This document shows positions 1-7,576 of a stretch of DNA of 64,000 bases, piece after piece. Source of the DNA: Bacillota bacterium (lineage in GTDB: Bacteria; Bacillota; Clostridia; Christensenellales; SZUA-584). The stretch spans positions 124,001-188,000 of the forward strand of contig JAEXTV010000031.1 in the NCBI GenBank assembly GCA_023406895.1, written 5' to 3'. A program made the position numbers and the translations under genes. Position 1 is the first letter of the stretch. Each line of letters opens with the position of its first letter. The notes below the pieces were generated by a model that saw nothing but the letters and a program-made list of their open reading frames with translations, ran no database searches and was not told the DNA's origin.

Positions 1-235
1 TGCAATAAAAAAACCCATGTGCATTGCACATGGGACGATTATCAAAACCGCGGTTCCACCCATCTTCCATCGATATGGCTCTTTATCGGCCGATACGGGG
101 GCCATCCCATTCATGGTTAAGGTGGTTTCGTTTACTGCCGCGCCCGGCACACTTGCAGCCTATGGTGTGCGCGTCTCTTCATAACGCATTGGCAGGAAAA
201 TTACTTGTCCTTATCCGTACAGCCATTATTATATG
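1..235 (-). promoter_or_regulatory. T-box riboswitch leader with threonine (ACC) specifier; gene off the left edge
   Basis: On the minus strand the conserved T-box sequence GGGTGGAACCGCGG lies at 61-48. It is followed by a terminator hairpin (CCCATGTGC / GCACATGGG) and a T run ending near position 7. ATGGG just upstream can pair with the 5' half of the terminator (CCCAT), giving the alternative antiterminator. Stem I is visible: GGATAAGG (216-209) pairs with CCTTAACC (122-115) apart from one mismatch. Above it is an internal loop with AGTA (205-202) on one side and GAA (129-127) plus ACC (126-124) on the other, which fits the specifier loop. ACC is a threonine codon. The UGGA bulge predicts a tRNA with U73, as in Firmicutes tRNA-Thr, tRNA-Gly and tRNA-Cys. 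The regulated gene, probably thrS or a threonine biosynthesis or transport gene, lies beyond position 1. Confidence 0.9.
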
Positions 236-256
236 ACTGCAAAAAGTGTCTGTCAA
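228..256 (-). promoter_or_regulatory. Sigma-A promoter of the T-box leader
   Basis: On the minus strand a perfect TTGACA (256-251) and a perfect TATAAT (233-228) are separated by exactly 17 bases. Transcription would start near 221, just before stem I of the T-box. It is one of the strongest-looking promoters in the window. Confidence 0.9.
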
Positions 257-266
257 TCTATTAAGT

Positions 267-824
267 TTAATACAGGTTCGACCGGCCGCCCGACGTGCGC
301 CCGTCACGCTGCACCTTGTAAACAATGCCCTGAGCGGTTCGAAACACGCCGATCAGTATGGCGACAACGCCGAGGAACAGCACATGGTTGATGCTGAGCA
401 GGAACGGCAGCAGTATGAGCACCACGCCAATCAGCAGCAACAGGGCGCTGATGCGTGTTTTGGAGGCGTTGCCGCCATCCTGCCGCGCGTTAATGATGCC
501 GAACAGCCCAAAAATAATGAACCAGCTCGAAAGAATCACACCGAGCAGCGCGGGTGAGTTTCTGATGATAATGAGCAGCAGAAACAAAACAAGGTCTAGC
601 AGCGCATGCACAAGAGACGGAACAAAAAACCGGTTTTCATCCTTGAATTTGTATGCCTTATAAAAGTAGTAGAGACTCATAAGCAGCACCCCGATGGTCA
701 GCAGAAAGGTCAGCGCTTTGAGCCCGCTTTCCGGTGACACCAGCAGATAAATGCCCACTGCCAGTATAATAAGCCCTGTTAAAACAACCAACCACCATGG
801 CATCGTTTTATCTTTACTGATCAT
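267..824 (-). CDS. DUF308/HdeD-like multi-pass membrane protein
   Basis: This is a hydrophobic protein of about 185 residues with about six predicted membrane segments in paired helices (for example a WWLVVLTGLIILAVGIYLL stretch near the N terminus). That pattern fits the DUF308/HdeD family, whose molecular role in Firmicutes is unclear. The frame is open upstream to 911. ATG at 824 was chosen because GAGAGGAG lies about 13 bases before it and the extra upstream residues are basic and look non-coding. The C-terminal tail is polar and positively charged (VYKVQRDGRTSGGRS). It lies about 120 bases downstream of the YitT-like gene on the same strand, and its stop is just outside the T-box promoter. 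The family call rests on hydropathy and length only. Confidence 0.7.
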   Translation of the reverse strand: MISKDKTMPWWLVVLTGLIILAVGIYLLVSPESGLKALTFLLTIGVLLMSLYYFYKAYKFKDENRFFVPSLVHALLDLVLFLLLIIIRNSPALLGVILSSWFIIFGLFGIINARQDGGNASKTRISALLLLIGVVLILLPFLLSINHVLFLGVVAILIGVFRTAQGIVYKVQRDGRTSGGRSNLY

Positions 825-941
825 ATTCGGATAAACGCTCCTCTCAGCTAAAAAACGTATGTCTATGCTTCTCCTACGACAATAATACCACCAAAATGGA
901 AACGAAAACAACAGTCATGAGGACATTCATTTAAGATTTTT

Positions 942-1763
942 TCAAAAGCCTTCGCCCATCACTTCTTTCACATCCGCAACGATCACAAATGCGTTTTCAT
1001 CAATGCTGCTCACAATGCGTTTCAGCTTTGCGCCTTCCGTGTGCCATCGGAGTACGCACAGCAGCACCTCTTTTTCTTTTCCGCTGTACACGCCCTTTGC
1101 GGAAAGCGCCGTGACACCGCGGCTCAGTTTTTCGATGATGACCTTTGAAATTTCATCGTTTTTTTCGGATATGATGTAGAACGCCTTTGATACGGCAAGT
1201 CCCACGGTCATCACCTCAATGAGCTTGGTTGTGACGTACAGCGACGCGATGGCATAAAGAGCTGCCTGCGGCTCAAAAATAAAACCCGCGGCGGCAATGA
1301 CCACGAAGTCGATGGCAAATACGAAGGTGCTGATGCCGATATGCTTAAACCGGGCACTGAGCATCTTGGCCGCCATATCGGTGCCGCCCGTGCTGCCGCC
1401 GCAGCGCACCACAAGGCCGATGCCCGCACCCACTAAGACGCCGCCGTAAACGCATCCCAAAAACATGTCCTGCGATTGCGGTACCGGCATGAGCTCGGCG
1501 AGCAGCGAATAGAGCACGAGTGCGTAAGCGGTGCGTATGGCAAAACTCCTGCCCACGAATCTGTAGCCAAGCACAAACAAAGGCACATTGAGCACAGCGA
1601 TTGTGATGCCGAGAGGAAATCCAAAAACATGATAGAGTATTGTCGCGATGCCGCTGATGCCGCCCGCGGCGATTTTATTGGGAACCAGAAACAGATTCAG
1701 CCCGGCCACGGCGACCGCGACGCCCACTGTGATCAATATGTAGTCTTTTATGCGCCTGTTCAT
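942..1763 (-). CDS. YitT family membrane protein (DUF161 plus DUF2179)
   Basis: The protein has an N-terminal block of five or six membrane helices (DUF161/YitT_membrane), with the typical LFLVPNKIAAGGISGIAT and GGSTGGTDMAAK motifs. A soluble C-terminal DUF2179 domain of about 80 residues follows (FYIISEKNDEISKVIIEKL through VIVADVKEVMGEGF). Paralogues are abundant in Firmicutes; a transport role is suspected but substrates are unknown. The start is placed at ATG 1763 (MNRRIKDY) because GGAGGAG directly precedes it. An in-frame ATG seven codons upstream has no ribosome-binding site. Length, about 273 residues, is normal for the family. Confidence 0.88.
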   Translation of the reverse strand: MNRRIKDYILITVGVAVAVAGLNLFLVPNKIAAGGISGIATILYHVFGFPLGITIAVLNVPLFVLGYRFVGRSFAIRTAYALVLYSLLAELMPVPQSQDMFLGCVYGGVLVGAGIGLVVRCGGSTGGTDMAAKMLSARFKHIGISTFVFAIDFVVIAAAGFIFEPQAALYAIASLYVTTKLIEVMTVGLAVSKAFYIISEKNDEISKVIIEKLSRGVTALSAKGVYSGKEKEVLLCVLRWHTEGAKLKRIVSSIDENAFVIVADVKEVMGEGF

Positions 1764-1816
1764 GGCTCCTCCAAATACCAGCATAATTAAAAAGCGGAAG
1801 ATGGTGTCTCCCGCCT

Positions 1817-2176
1817 TTATTCTTCCTCGGTCTGCCTCGATTTATCAAACCCCATACTAATGGATATGGCTTCGTCGATGCGAAGCATTTCCTTTTCGCT
1901 TAGCCGTCCTACTTTTTTGATCAGCCGAGTCTTGTCAATCGTTCTGATCTGTTCGAGCAGAACCACGCTTTTTTCGCTTAGCTTATCATTATCGATGATG
2001 ATATGCGTCGGTAGGCGTGCCTTGCCAAGATTGGACGTTATGGCTGCCACGATCACCGTCGGACTGAACCGGTTGCCGGTGTCGTTCTGTATCACAAGCA
2101 CAGGCCTTATGCCGCCTTGCTCAGATCCGGTAACGGGGTTTAAATCCGCGTAAAATATATCTCCTCGCTCTATCAT
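1817..2176 (-). CDS. mazF: MazF/PemK-type endoribonuclease toxin, no antitoxin visible
   Basis: The 119-residue protein matches the Firmicutes MazF/NdoA (EndoA) family over its whole length. It has the N-terminal RGDIFYADLNPVTGSEQGG motif, the core RPVLVIQND strand, and ITSN followed by the LL-x-QIRTIDKTRL region. Such proteins cleave single-stranded mRNA at short sequences and are normally held inactive by an antitoxin encoded just upstream. Here the upstream neighbour is a divergent PadR gene, and no small ORF with a ribosome-binding site precedes mazF. In many Clostridia the gene follows alr or stands alone, so the partner may be encoded elsewhere. GGGGTG precedes the ATG with good spacing. 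Confidence 0.92.
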   Translation of the reverse strand: MIERGDIFYADLNPVTGSEQGGIRPVLVIQNDTGNRFSPTVIVAAITSNLGKARLPTHIIIDNDKLSEKSVVLLEQIRTIDKTRLIKKVGRLSEKEMLRIDEAISISMGFDKSRQTEEE

Positions 2177-2388
2177 ATTTCACCCCGCGTATGCTGTTTT
2201 GGTTTCCCTTATTATCATATGAGCCGGGGAAGTTATGTGTTAGCCCCTGACAGGCCAAAAATTTGCCCGCATAACAGTGGGCCGGCAGATTGAAAACAGG
2301 ACTTTATGAAAAATAGAATACATAAATTATAAAAATACCTTGACAGACGAGGTAATGTGATGTACGTTATACACGAGGAGGCGATATA

Positions 2389-2718
2389 ATGAGCGATAAT
2401 AAAATCTCATCCGATCTGCTTCGGGGGCATACGGATACGATGATACTAAAACTGCTGCTGAGCGGCGACCAATACGGCTATGAGATCACAAAGCTGATCA
2501 GTCAGCATTCGGGCGGCGCGTATGAGATCAAGGAAGCCACAATGTACTCGAGCCTTAAAAGGCTTGAAAGCGAGGGGTGCATCACATCGTACTGGGGTGA
2601 TGAAAATCAGGGCGGCAGAAGAAAGTATTACAAGATCACGGAAAAAGGCAAATTGCTTTATACGGAAAACAAACAAAACTGGGAGTACGCCAAACGCGTG
2701 CTCGACCAACTGTTATAG
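2389..2718 (+). CDS. PadR family transcriptional regulator
   Basis: The 109-residue winged-helix protein has the PadR signature: LLRGHTDTMILKLLLSGDQYGYEI, then TMYSSLKRLESEGCI, and GGRRKYYKITEKGK in the wing. PadR proteins repress their own operons and adjacent efflux genes until a phenolic compound or drug binds. It is the first gene of a run with the pentapeptide protein and an ABC exporter, so it probably controls them. GAGGAGG lies just before the ATG. Upstream, TTGACA (2340-2345) has a poor candidate -10 (TACGTT, 2363-2368) 17 bases later. The near-palindrome GTACGTTATAC overlaps that -10 and is a possible operator. Confidence 0.92.
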   Translation: MSDNKISSDLLRGHTDTMILKLLLSGDQYGYEITKLISQHSGGAYEIKEATMYSSLKRLESEGCITSYWGDENQGGRRKYYKITEKGKLLYTENKQNWEYAKRVLDQLL

Positions 2719-2734
2719 AAAGGCGCGAAACGGT

Positions 2735-3589
2735 ATGAATGAAAAATTGACCAGCTACCTTGATGAGATATTTTCTCCTTATGAGGAACTCAGGACAGTC
2801 AAAGAGCTGAAGGAAGAACTGGGGCATGATTTGCGCGAACGGATGGCTGACCTGAAAGAGCAGGGCATGAGCGATGAAGAAGCCCTCGCAGCCACGATCG
2901 ATTCGGTTGGTGATATTCAGCAGACCATCGCGGATATCGCGGAACAGTCGCGCGCACTGCAGCGGATGGTGAACATCAACTTCTCTGCGTCGGATATGCA
3001 GAACGCTGATTTAAAGAATGTGACTGTGCACGACGGCAAATTCTCGAGCAGCGCACTGAAAGGGACGGATTTCAGCGGTTCTGATCTCTCCGGCAGCTCG
3101 TTTAAAGCCAGCGATTTGAGAAACGCAAGGTTTGATGGCGCCAACCTGACCGGGGCAAAGCTTAATATGAGCTCGCTTGAAAACGCGAGCTTTGCAAATT
3201 GCAGGCTTGAGCGCGCGGATTTAAGCTGCTCGGATCTGCGAGGCGCGGTGTTCACCGGTGCCAGCCTGACGAATACGAAGCTCACGAAGGTTGACCTGAG
3301 AACCACTCTGTTTGAAAACTGCACCTTTAACGGTGCGGATTTCAGCTGTTCGGATCTGAGGGGTGTCACATTTGACGGTGCCAGCTTAACCGGTGTGAAG
3401 TTCAATATGGCAGCGATCGGCGAGGCGTCGTTTAAAAATGCAGTGCTTTTTGATGTCAGCTTTCATCACAACAACAAGAAGGATGTTCAAAAGGCCGTGT
3501 TTGAGGGCGCGAAAATGGATAAGCTCACGTATGCGGTGCTCAAATCCTACGGCGCGAATCTTGCGAACGTCACGCTGATGACGAGGTGA
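2735..3589 (+). CDS. Pentapeptide-repeat protein with N-terminal permease-prefix-like helical domain
   Basis: The true start is the ATG at 2735 (MNEKLTSYLDE), 16 bases after the padR stop, although the frame is open farther upstream. Residues 1-70 form a charged helical segment that resembles the permease prefix/DUF1700-type domain often placed near PadR regulators. Residues of about 80-260 are pentapeptide repeats of the A(D/N)Lxx type (ADLKN, TDFSG, SDLSG, ANLTG, ADLSC, SDLRG). These should fold as a right-handed quadrilateral beta helix. Some pentapeptide proteins protect DNA gyrase from quinolones, but no Qnr-specific feature was recognised. Position between PadR and the ABC exporter suggests a linked role in drug sensing or resistance; that is inference. 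Confidence 0.85.
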   Translation: MNEKLTSYLDEIFSPYEELRTVKELKEELGHDLRERMADLKEQGMSDEEALAATIDSVGDIQQTIADIAEQSRALQRMVNINFSASDMQNADLKNVTVHDGKFSSSALKGTDFSGSDLSGSSFKASDLRNARFDGANLTGAKLNMSSLENASFANCRLERADLSCSDLRGAVFTGASLTNTKLTKVDLRTTLFENCTFNGADFSCSDLRGVTFDGASLTGVKFNMAAIGEASFKNAVLFDVSFHHNNKKDVQKAVFEGAKMDKLTYAVLKSYGANLANVTLMTR

Positions 3590-3593
3590 GGAT

Positions 3594-4529
3594 ATGAACG
3601 AAAACGCAATTGAGATTAAGGGCCTCGAAAAATCCTTCAAAAATGTGAAGGTGCTGCGCGGCATCAATCTGACGGTCAGGCAAGGCAGCGTTTTCGCACT
3701 GCTCGGGTCGAACGGAGCGGGCAAAACCACCACAATCCGCATATTGAGCACGCTGCTCAAAGCCGATAAAGGCGAGGCCATGGTGTGCGGGTACGATGTG
3801 CTGCGGCAGCCGGAACGCGTGCGCGAAGCCATCAGCCTCACGGGGCAAAGTGCCGCGGTGGATAACATACTCACCGGGCGCGAAAACCTGCGCATGATCG
3901 GCAAGCTGCGTCATTTAAGCGACGCGAGGCAGCAAGCCGACGCGCTGCTTGAGCGCTTTGACCTGACGGACGCCGCCGACAGAAAAGTGGCGTCGTATTC
4001 GGGCGGCATGCGCAGGCGGCTCGATCTCGCGATGGGGCTTCTCGGGTCGCCGTCGCTGATGTTTCTCGATGAGCCGACGACGGGGCTTGACCCTCAGAGC
4101 CGCATCGCGATGTGGGATATCATTAAAGGTCTCGGTGCGCGTGGTACCACGGTGTTTTTAACCACGCAATATCTCGAAGAGGCGGAGCAGCTTGCCGACC
4201 ATATCGCGATACTCGACAAGGGAGAGATCGTGGCGCAGGGGAGTGCCGAAGAGCTGAAAAAAACGCTGCCGCACAGCCATGTGACGCTTGCATTTTACAG
4301 CCTGGAAGACGTGCGCAAGGCTATAAAACTGCTGAATGATTTTGAAACGGCTGCCGATGATGAGAATCTGTCGCTTTCGGTCACCACAGACGGCAGCGTC
4401 AAGGACATCTCAAAGGTCCTCGGTCTGCTCGAAAACGCGGTGACGGTGACCGAGTTCGCACTCAAGCAGCCCACGCTCGAGGATGTATTCTTAAAGCTTG
4501 TCAATGTGAATGAAGAGGAGGCGGTGTAA
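3594..4529 (+). CDS. ABC transporter ATP-binding protein, DrrA type
   Basis: The 311-residue nucleotide-binding subunit has Walker A (GSNGAGKTT), signature (YSGGMRRR) and Walker B with catalytic Glu (LMFLDEPTTGLD). The H-loop position reads TTQYLEEAE, with Gln in place of His; this is usual in the DrrA (daunorubicin/ATP-binding) subfamily and absent from the second exporter in this window. The C-terminal region of about 85 residues matches the extension typical of DrrA proteins. It starts five bases after the pentapeptide gene and is followed immediately by its permease, forming a two-component exporter. Substrate is unknown. Confidence 0.93.
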   Translation: MNENAIEIKGLEKSFKNVKVLRGINLTVRQGSVFALLGSNGAGKTTTIRILSTLLKADKGEAMVCGYDVLRQPERVREAISLTGQSAAVDNILTGRENLRMIGKLRHLSDARQQADALLERFDLTDAADRKVASYSGGMRRRLDLAMGLLGSPSLMFLDEPTTGLDPQSRIAMWDIIKGLGARGTTVFLTTQYLEEAEQLADHIAILDKGEIVAQGSAEELKKTLPHSHVTLAFYSLEDVRKAIKLLNDFETAADDENLSLSVTTDGSVKDISKVLGLLENAVTVTEFALKQPTLEDVFLKLVNVNEEEAV

Positions 4530-4530
4530 T

Positions 4531-5301
4531 ATGGCTTTGCGTATCAAACGGTATTTCAGTGATACGGCGGTGATGAGCGGCCGTGTGCTGCGACACACAT
4601 TTCGGAGCATGGACACGCTGATTTCGGTGATCGTTATGCCGGTACTGATTATGCTGATGTTTGTGTATGTGCTGGGCGGCGCGATGAAGCCCGGTGCCAC
4701 CGACTATGTCAATTATGTCGTGCCCGGTATCCTCATGTTCACCATATTGAGCGTGGTGGCCTATACGGCTTTTCGAATCAACAACGATATTTCGGGCGGC
4801 ATGTTCGACCGTTTCCACTCGATGCCCGTATCAAAATCCGCGGTGCTGGGCGGGCATGTGGTCACGTCGGTGGTGTTCAGCGCCGTTTCCACGGTGGCGG
4901 TGCTCATCGTTGCCTTCCTCGTGGGGTTTCGTCCCGAAGCCGGGTTCTTCGGCTGGCTCGGCGCGGCCGGGCTGATGCTGCTCTTTTCGCTCGCGCTCAC
5001 ATGGATGTCGGTGACGTTCGGGCTGCTAGCCAACAGCGCGGAAGGCGCTTCCGCGTTTGCGTATCCCGTGCTCGGTCTGCTGTTTATCAGCTCGGCCTTT
5101 GCGCCAACGGATTCAATGCCGGGTGTGGTAAAGGCGTTTGCGGAGCACCAGCCGATGACGCCGATCATCGAAGCGGCGCGCGCGCTGCTGATGAACGAGC
5201 CCGCACAGAACAGCGCGTGGGTGGCGGTGCTCTGGTGCGTCGGTATATGGGTTTTCTTCTATGCCGCGTCGATGCGCGCCTACAAGCGCAAACGCACCTG
5301 A
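4531..5301 (+). CDS. ABC-2 type permease, DrrB-like
   Basis: This is a membrane protein of about 256 residues with six predicted helices, the ABC-2 arrangement found with DrrA-type ATPases. The start is the ATG at 4531 (MALRIKRYF), preceded by GAGGAGG inside the end of the ATPase gene. The frame can be read from 4510 but that lies in the upstream coding region. Motifs seen include FRINNDISGGMFDRFHSMPVS in the cytoplasmic loop and a PVLGLLFISSAFAP segment typical of the family. The gene ends the PadR operon; an A/T-rich hairpin follows about 220 bases later. Confidence 0.92.
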   Translation: MALRIKRYFSDTAVMSGRVLRHTFRSMDTLISVIVMPVLIMLMFVYVLGGAMKPGATDYVNYVVPGILMFTILSVVAYTAFRINNDISGGMFDRFHSMPVSKSAVLGGHVVTSVVFSAVSTVAVLIVAFLVGFRPEAGFFGWLGAAGLMLLFSLALTWMSVTFGLLANSAEGASAFAYPVLGLLFISSAFAPTDSMPGVVKAFAEHQPMTPIIEAARALLMNEPAQNSAWVAVLWCVGIWVFFYAASMRAYKRKRT

Positions 5302-5359
5302 AACGCATCATAAACGACCATCGCAATGATAAATGATATAAGTAACTATTGACAGCCTT

Positions 5360-5405
5360 GGCCCCCTCGAGAGGGGGCTGGCGCCGCAAGGCGACTGGGG
5401 GAGTT
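5360..5405 (-). repeat. Double-hairpin dispersed repeat, copy in inverse orientation
   Basis: Read on the minus strand it starts CTCCCCCAGTCGCC, returns as GGCGCCAG, then has CCCCCTC / GAGGGGG. It therefore contains two adjacent hairpins. The same layout, with different paired bases, recurs at 5599, 23344, 33003 and 50971. No protein is encoded. Confidence 0.8.
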
Positions 5406-5517
5406 CAAGTGTTTGAGGTGTTGACGCGTCAGGGATGCCGCGCCCTACGATAGGTGAGTTAGGGATGCCGCGTCCTAAAAAACCATCGTATGGTGGATGG
5501 CAAGCCGAAAGGTATAA

Positions 5518-5555
5518 ACCGAAAAGAAAAATGCAATGCGGTTTCTTTTTTCGGT
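5518..5555. terminator. A/T-rich hairpin, possible terminator
   Basis: ACCGAAAAGAAA is followed about 12 bases later by TTTCTTTTTTCGGT, giving a long imperfect stem with a T run on the plus strand and an A run on the other. It could terminate the ABC operon and/or the minus-strand transcript from the right. The stem is mostly A-T, so the call is tentative. Confidence 0.4.
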
Positions 5556-5598
5556 GCTTCGAGTTACCTCCAAAGTAGGTATGTATACCACGAATCAT

Positions 5599-5643
5599 GG
5601 CCCCCTTAGAGGGAGCTGGCGCCGCAAAGCGACTGGGGGAGTT
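5599..5643 (-). repeat. Double-hairpin dispersed repeat, second local copy
   Basis: It has the same architecture and orientation as the copy at 5360, with several substitutions in stem and loop positions (for example CGCTTTGCGG instead of CGCCTTGCGG). Short direct repeats built on GATGCCGC and GATAGGTG lie between and beyond the two copies (5425-5480 and 5680-5720). The rest of 5302-5737 holds no recognisable gene. Confidence 0.75.
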
Positions 5644-5737
5644 TAAACTTTGAGATGTTTGAAGCAACAGAAAGCCGCACCCGACGATAGGTGCGTCAAG
5701 GATGCCGCACCCGACGACATCGGCAGCCGAGTTCCTA

Positions 5738-6358
5738 TCAAGGATGTGTATTCTTTCCGTTTATAAAATGAAAATCGCAGAGGGTTTGGCCCTTTGCTAA
5801 AGTGGAAGAGCGCTGAAAGATGATTTTGGGGTGATATCCCGCAAAAGTTGTTTCGTCGTTGGCACAGAACACAGGGCAAACCTCGGGGCATCCGTATTTC
5901 ACGCACGTGTCAAGATAAATACAGCTTGTAAAGTCGACATGAATTTCTTTGTTGTCATACCGTCTCCAGACAACATGCCAGCCCTCATCCGGATATTGCT
6001 TGGGCAAGATATGTTTGCAGAAAAGCTTAAAAATCTGAAACGTGAAAGGTATTTTTTTAAGTTTGCTGTTTTGTTCCTTGGCTTTTTCTGCCGCGATTTG
6101 AACGATGTCAAGGGTATCATCGTAGGCCTTCTCGTATGTGGATGGATTGCTTCTGAATACGAGATACATGGCAATGGTCGGCAGCATATTGCCAGCCATA
6201 TGCTCTTTGATCACTTTGCCGGTGCTTGGGGGAATCTCGCCGATCATGCGGTCCAGCAAGCTGTCCGCTTCCGAGAAAAGGCGGCTTCCTTCGTCAAGCC
6301 CAAAACGCTTAATGCATTCGTTTTCAAAATAGCTGAAACGTGTTTGATAAAACCCCAT
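5738..6358 (-). CDS. L-2-amino-thiazoline-4-carboxylic acid hydrolase family protein
   Basis: The 206-residue soluble protein has the late Cys-rich segment GCPEVCPVFCANDE followed by a C-terminal CDFHF motif. These are hallmarks of the ATC-hydrolase-like family (Pfam ATC_hydrolase) common in Clostridia. The founding Pseudomonas enzyme opens the thiazoline ring of ATC on the way to cysteine. Most clostridial members have no tested activity, so the substrate here is unknown. Two of the Cys and the DFH residues probably form the active or metal site; that is inference. It lies 30 bases downstream of the amidohydrolase gene on the same strand, so the two may be cotranscribed. Confidence 0.75.
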   Translation of the reverse strand: MGFYQTRFSYFENECIKRFGLDEGSRLFSEADSLLDRMIGEIPPSTGKVIKEHMAGNMLPTIAMYLVFRSNPSTYEKAYDDTLDIVQIAAEKAKEQNSKLKKIPFTFQIFKLFCKHILPKQYPDEGWHVVWRRYDNKEIHVDFTSCIYLDTCVKYGCPEVCPVFCANDETTFAGYHPKIIFQRSSTLAKGQTLCDFHFINGKNTHP

Positions 6359-6388
6359 CGAAAACCCTCTTTTGGTGCCGTCGGCACA

Positions 6389-7174
6389 CTATTTTAAAAG
6401 ATCTTCAGCGTTCTTGTAGAGGATGGCTTCCTTCTCCTCTAAAGATAAATCAAGCCCCATGATCATTCGAATATCGTCATCGGCGCGTTTCCACGGCGAA
6501 TCCGAGCCGAACAGCACCCTCTCAGCACCGTGCTTCTTGATCATGCGCGTCATGCCTTCATTCTGCAGCACATAATGCGAATACGAGGTGTCAATAAAAA
6601 GCGGCAGGCCGAGCAGGGTTTCCTCCACATCGCGCCAGAGCGCGTGGCCGCCCATATGCGCGGCCACCAGCTTAAGCCCCGGTACATTCCTGATCACATT
6701 TCTGATCATCAGCGGCGTGCATCGTATGGGAGCGGGCAGCCCGATGTCCCATCCCGCGTGGAGCATGGTGATAAGCCCTAAGTCCCTCAGGGCTTCATAG
6801 AGCGGCATCATCTTCTTATCGTCCGTATAAAAATTCTGATAATCGGGGTGAAACTTAACGCCCTTAATGCCGTCCGCTTTAAGCTTTTGCGCTGCCGATA
6901 TAAAATCCGGGTCGTCCGGGTGCAGCGCCCCGAAAAAGACGGCCTTTTCATTTGAATTGCTTTTTGCCCATTCGTTAATAACGGGAACCTGCGACGGCTT
7001 CGTTGCAACGGGCTGCACCACGAATTTGTCAACGCCGCACTCGGTCATAAAGGCGGTTAAGCCGCTCAGTGTTCCGTTGTGCAGTGCCGTGATATGCGCG
7101 TTCTTTTCCAGCGTCGCGATGGCGGCGGGCGCAAGCGCGTCCACAAAGCAGTGTGTGTGAAAATCAATAACCAT
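6389..7174 (-). CDS. Amidohydrolase (amidohydro_2, TIM-barrel metal-dependent hydrolase)
   Basis: The 261-residue protein starts with the metal-binding HTH motif in MVIDFHTHC. A histidine lies in the GVKFHPDYQNF segment, and others are in TMLHAGWD and LVAAHMGGH. It ends with the LFGSDSPW aspartate motif. This set is typical of the PF04909 amidohydrolase_2 family of decarboxylases and hydrolases. The substrate cannot be told. It is the upstream gene of a likely two-gene unit with the ATC-hydrolase-like protein. Upstream (7180-7350) is AT-rich and could hold the promoter; no strong match was picked out. Confidence 0.88.
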   Translation of the reverse strand: MVIDFHTHCFVDALAPAAIATLEKNAHITALHNGTLSGLTAFMTECGVDKFVVQPVATKPSQVPVINEWAKSNSNEKAVFFGALHPDDPDFISAAQKLKADGIKGVKFHPDYQNFYTDDKKMMPLYEALRDLGLITMLHAGWDIGLPAPIRCTPLMIRNVIRNVPGLKLVAAHMGGHALWRDVEETLLGLPLFIDTSYSHYVLQNEGMTRMIKKHGAERVLFGSDSPWKRADDDIRMIMGLDLSLEEKEAILYKNAEDLLK

Positions 7175-7546
7175 ACTTCCGTACTCCGTTGCTTTTAATC
7201 AATATCATTTTACACCACTCGCATGGTTAATTAAAGAGAAATCAATTTATAGCGCCAATCGGATAAAAATATGACGACAATAAATCAATAATGTCGTTAG
7301 CTTATACCATGTAAAGATAGTATATCTTGTGAGGTAAACAATGGTTAAATGAGGAATGATGGATTAACGAGCGGAAGCAGCCGTCAAAACAGCGTTTCGA
7401 ATTTATCGGTTTACTTAGCAAACAAAATACTTTTTGAGTCAGGCACCGCTCCTCCAAGAGACGGCGGAGCCGTTATCGATACAAGAAAGCGATGTCTCAC
7501 ACAAACATGCCAAAGGTTTAAAGGGCACCGGTCATTTTTAGACTGA

Positions 7547-7576
7547 ATAAGCTGCCCGGGTCACCGGGCAGCTTAT
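7547..7576 (-). terminator. Strong hairpin at the end of the ytxC-like gene
   Basis: ATAAGCTGCCCGG pairs with CCGGGCAGCTTAT around a tiny loop, overlapping the stop codon of the minus-strand gene. The following T run is weak, so it may act as an end-stabilising hairpin or a weak terminator. The 370 bases to the left (7175-7546) contain no gene I can support. Confidence 0.65.

Noticed and set aside
7349..7546. 65-codon plus-strand ORF
   Set aside because: No ribosome-binding site, odd composition, and it runs into the terminator of the minus-strand ytxC-like gene.
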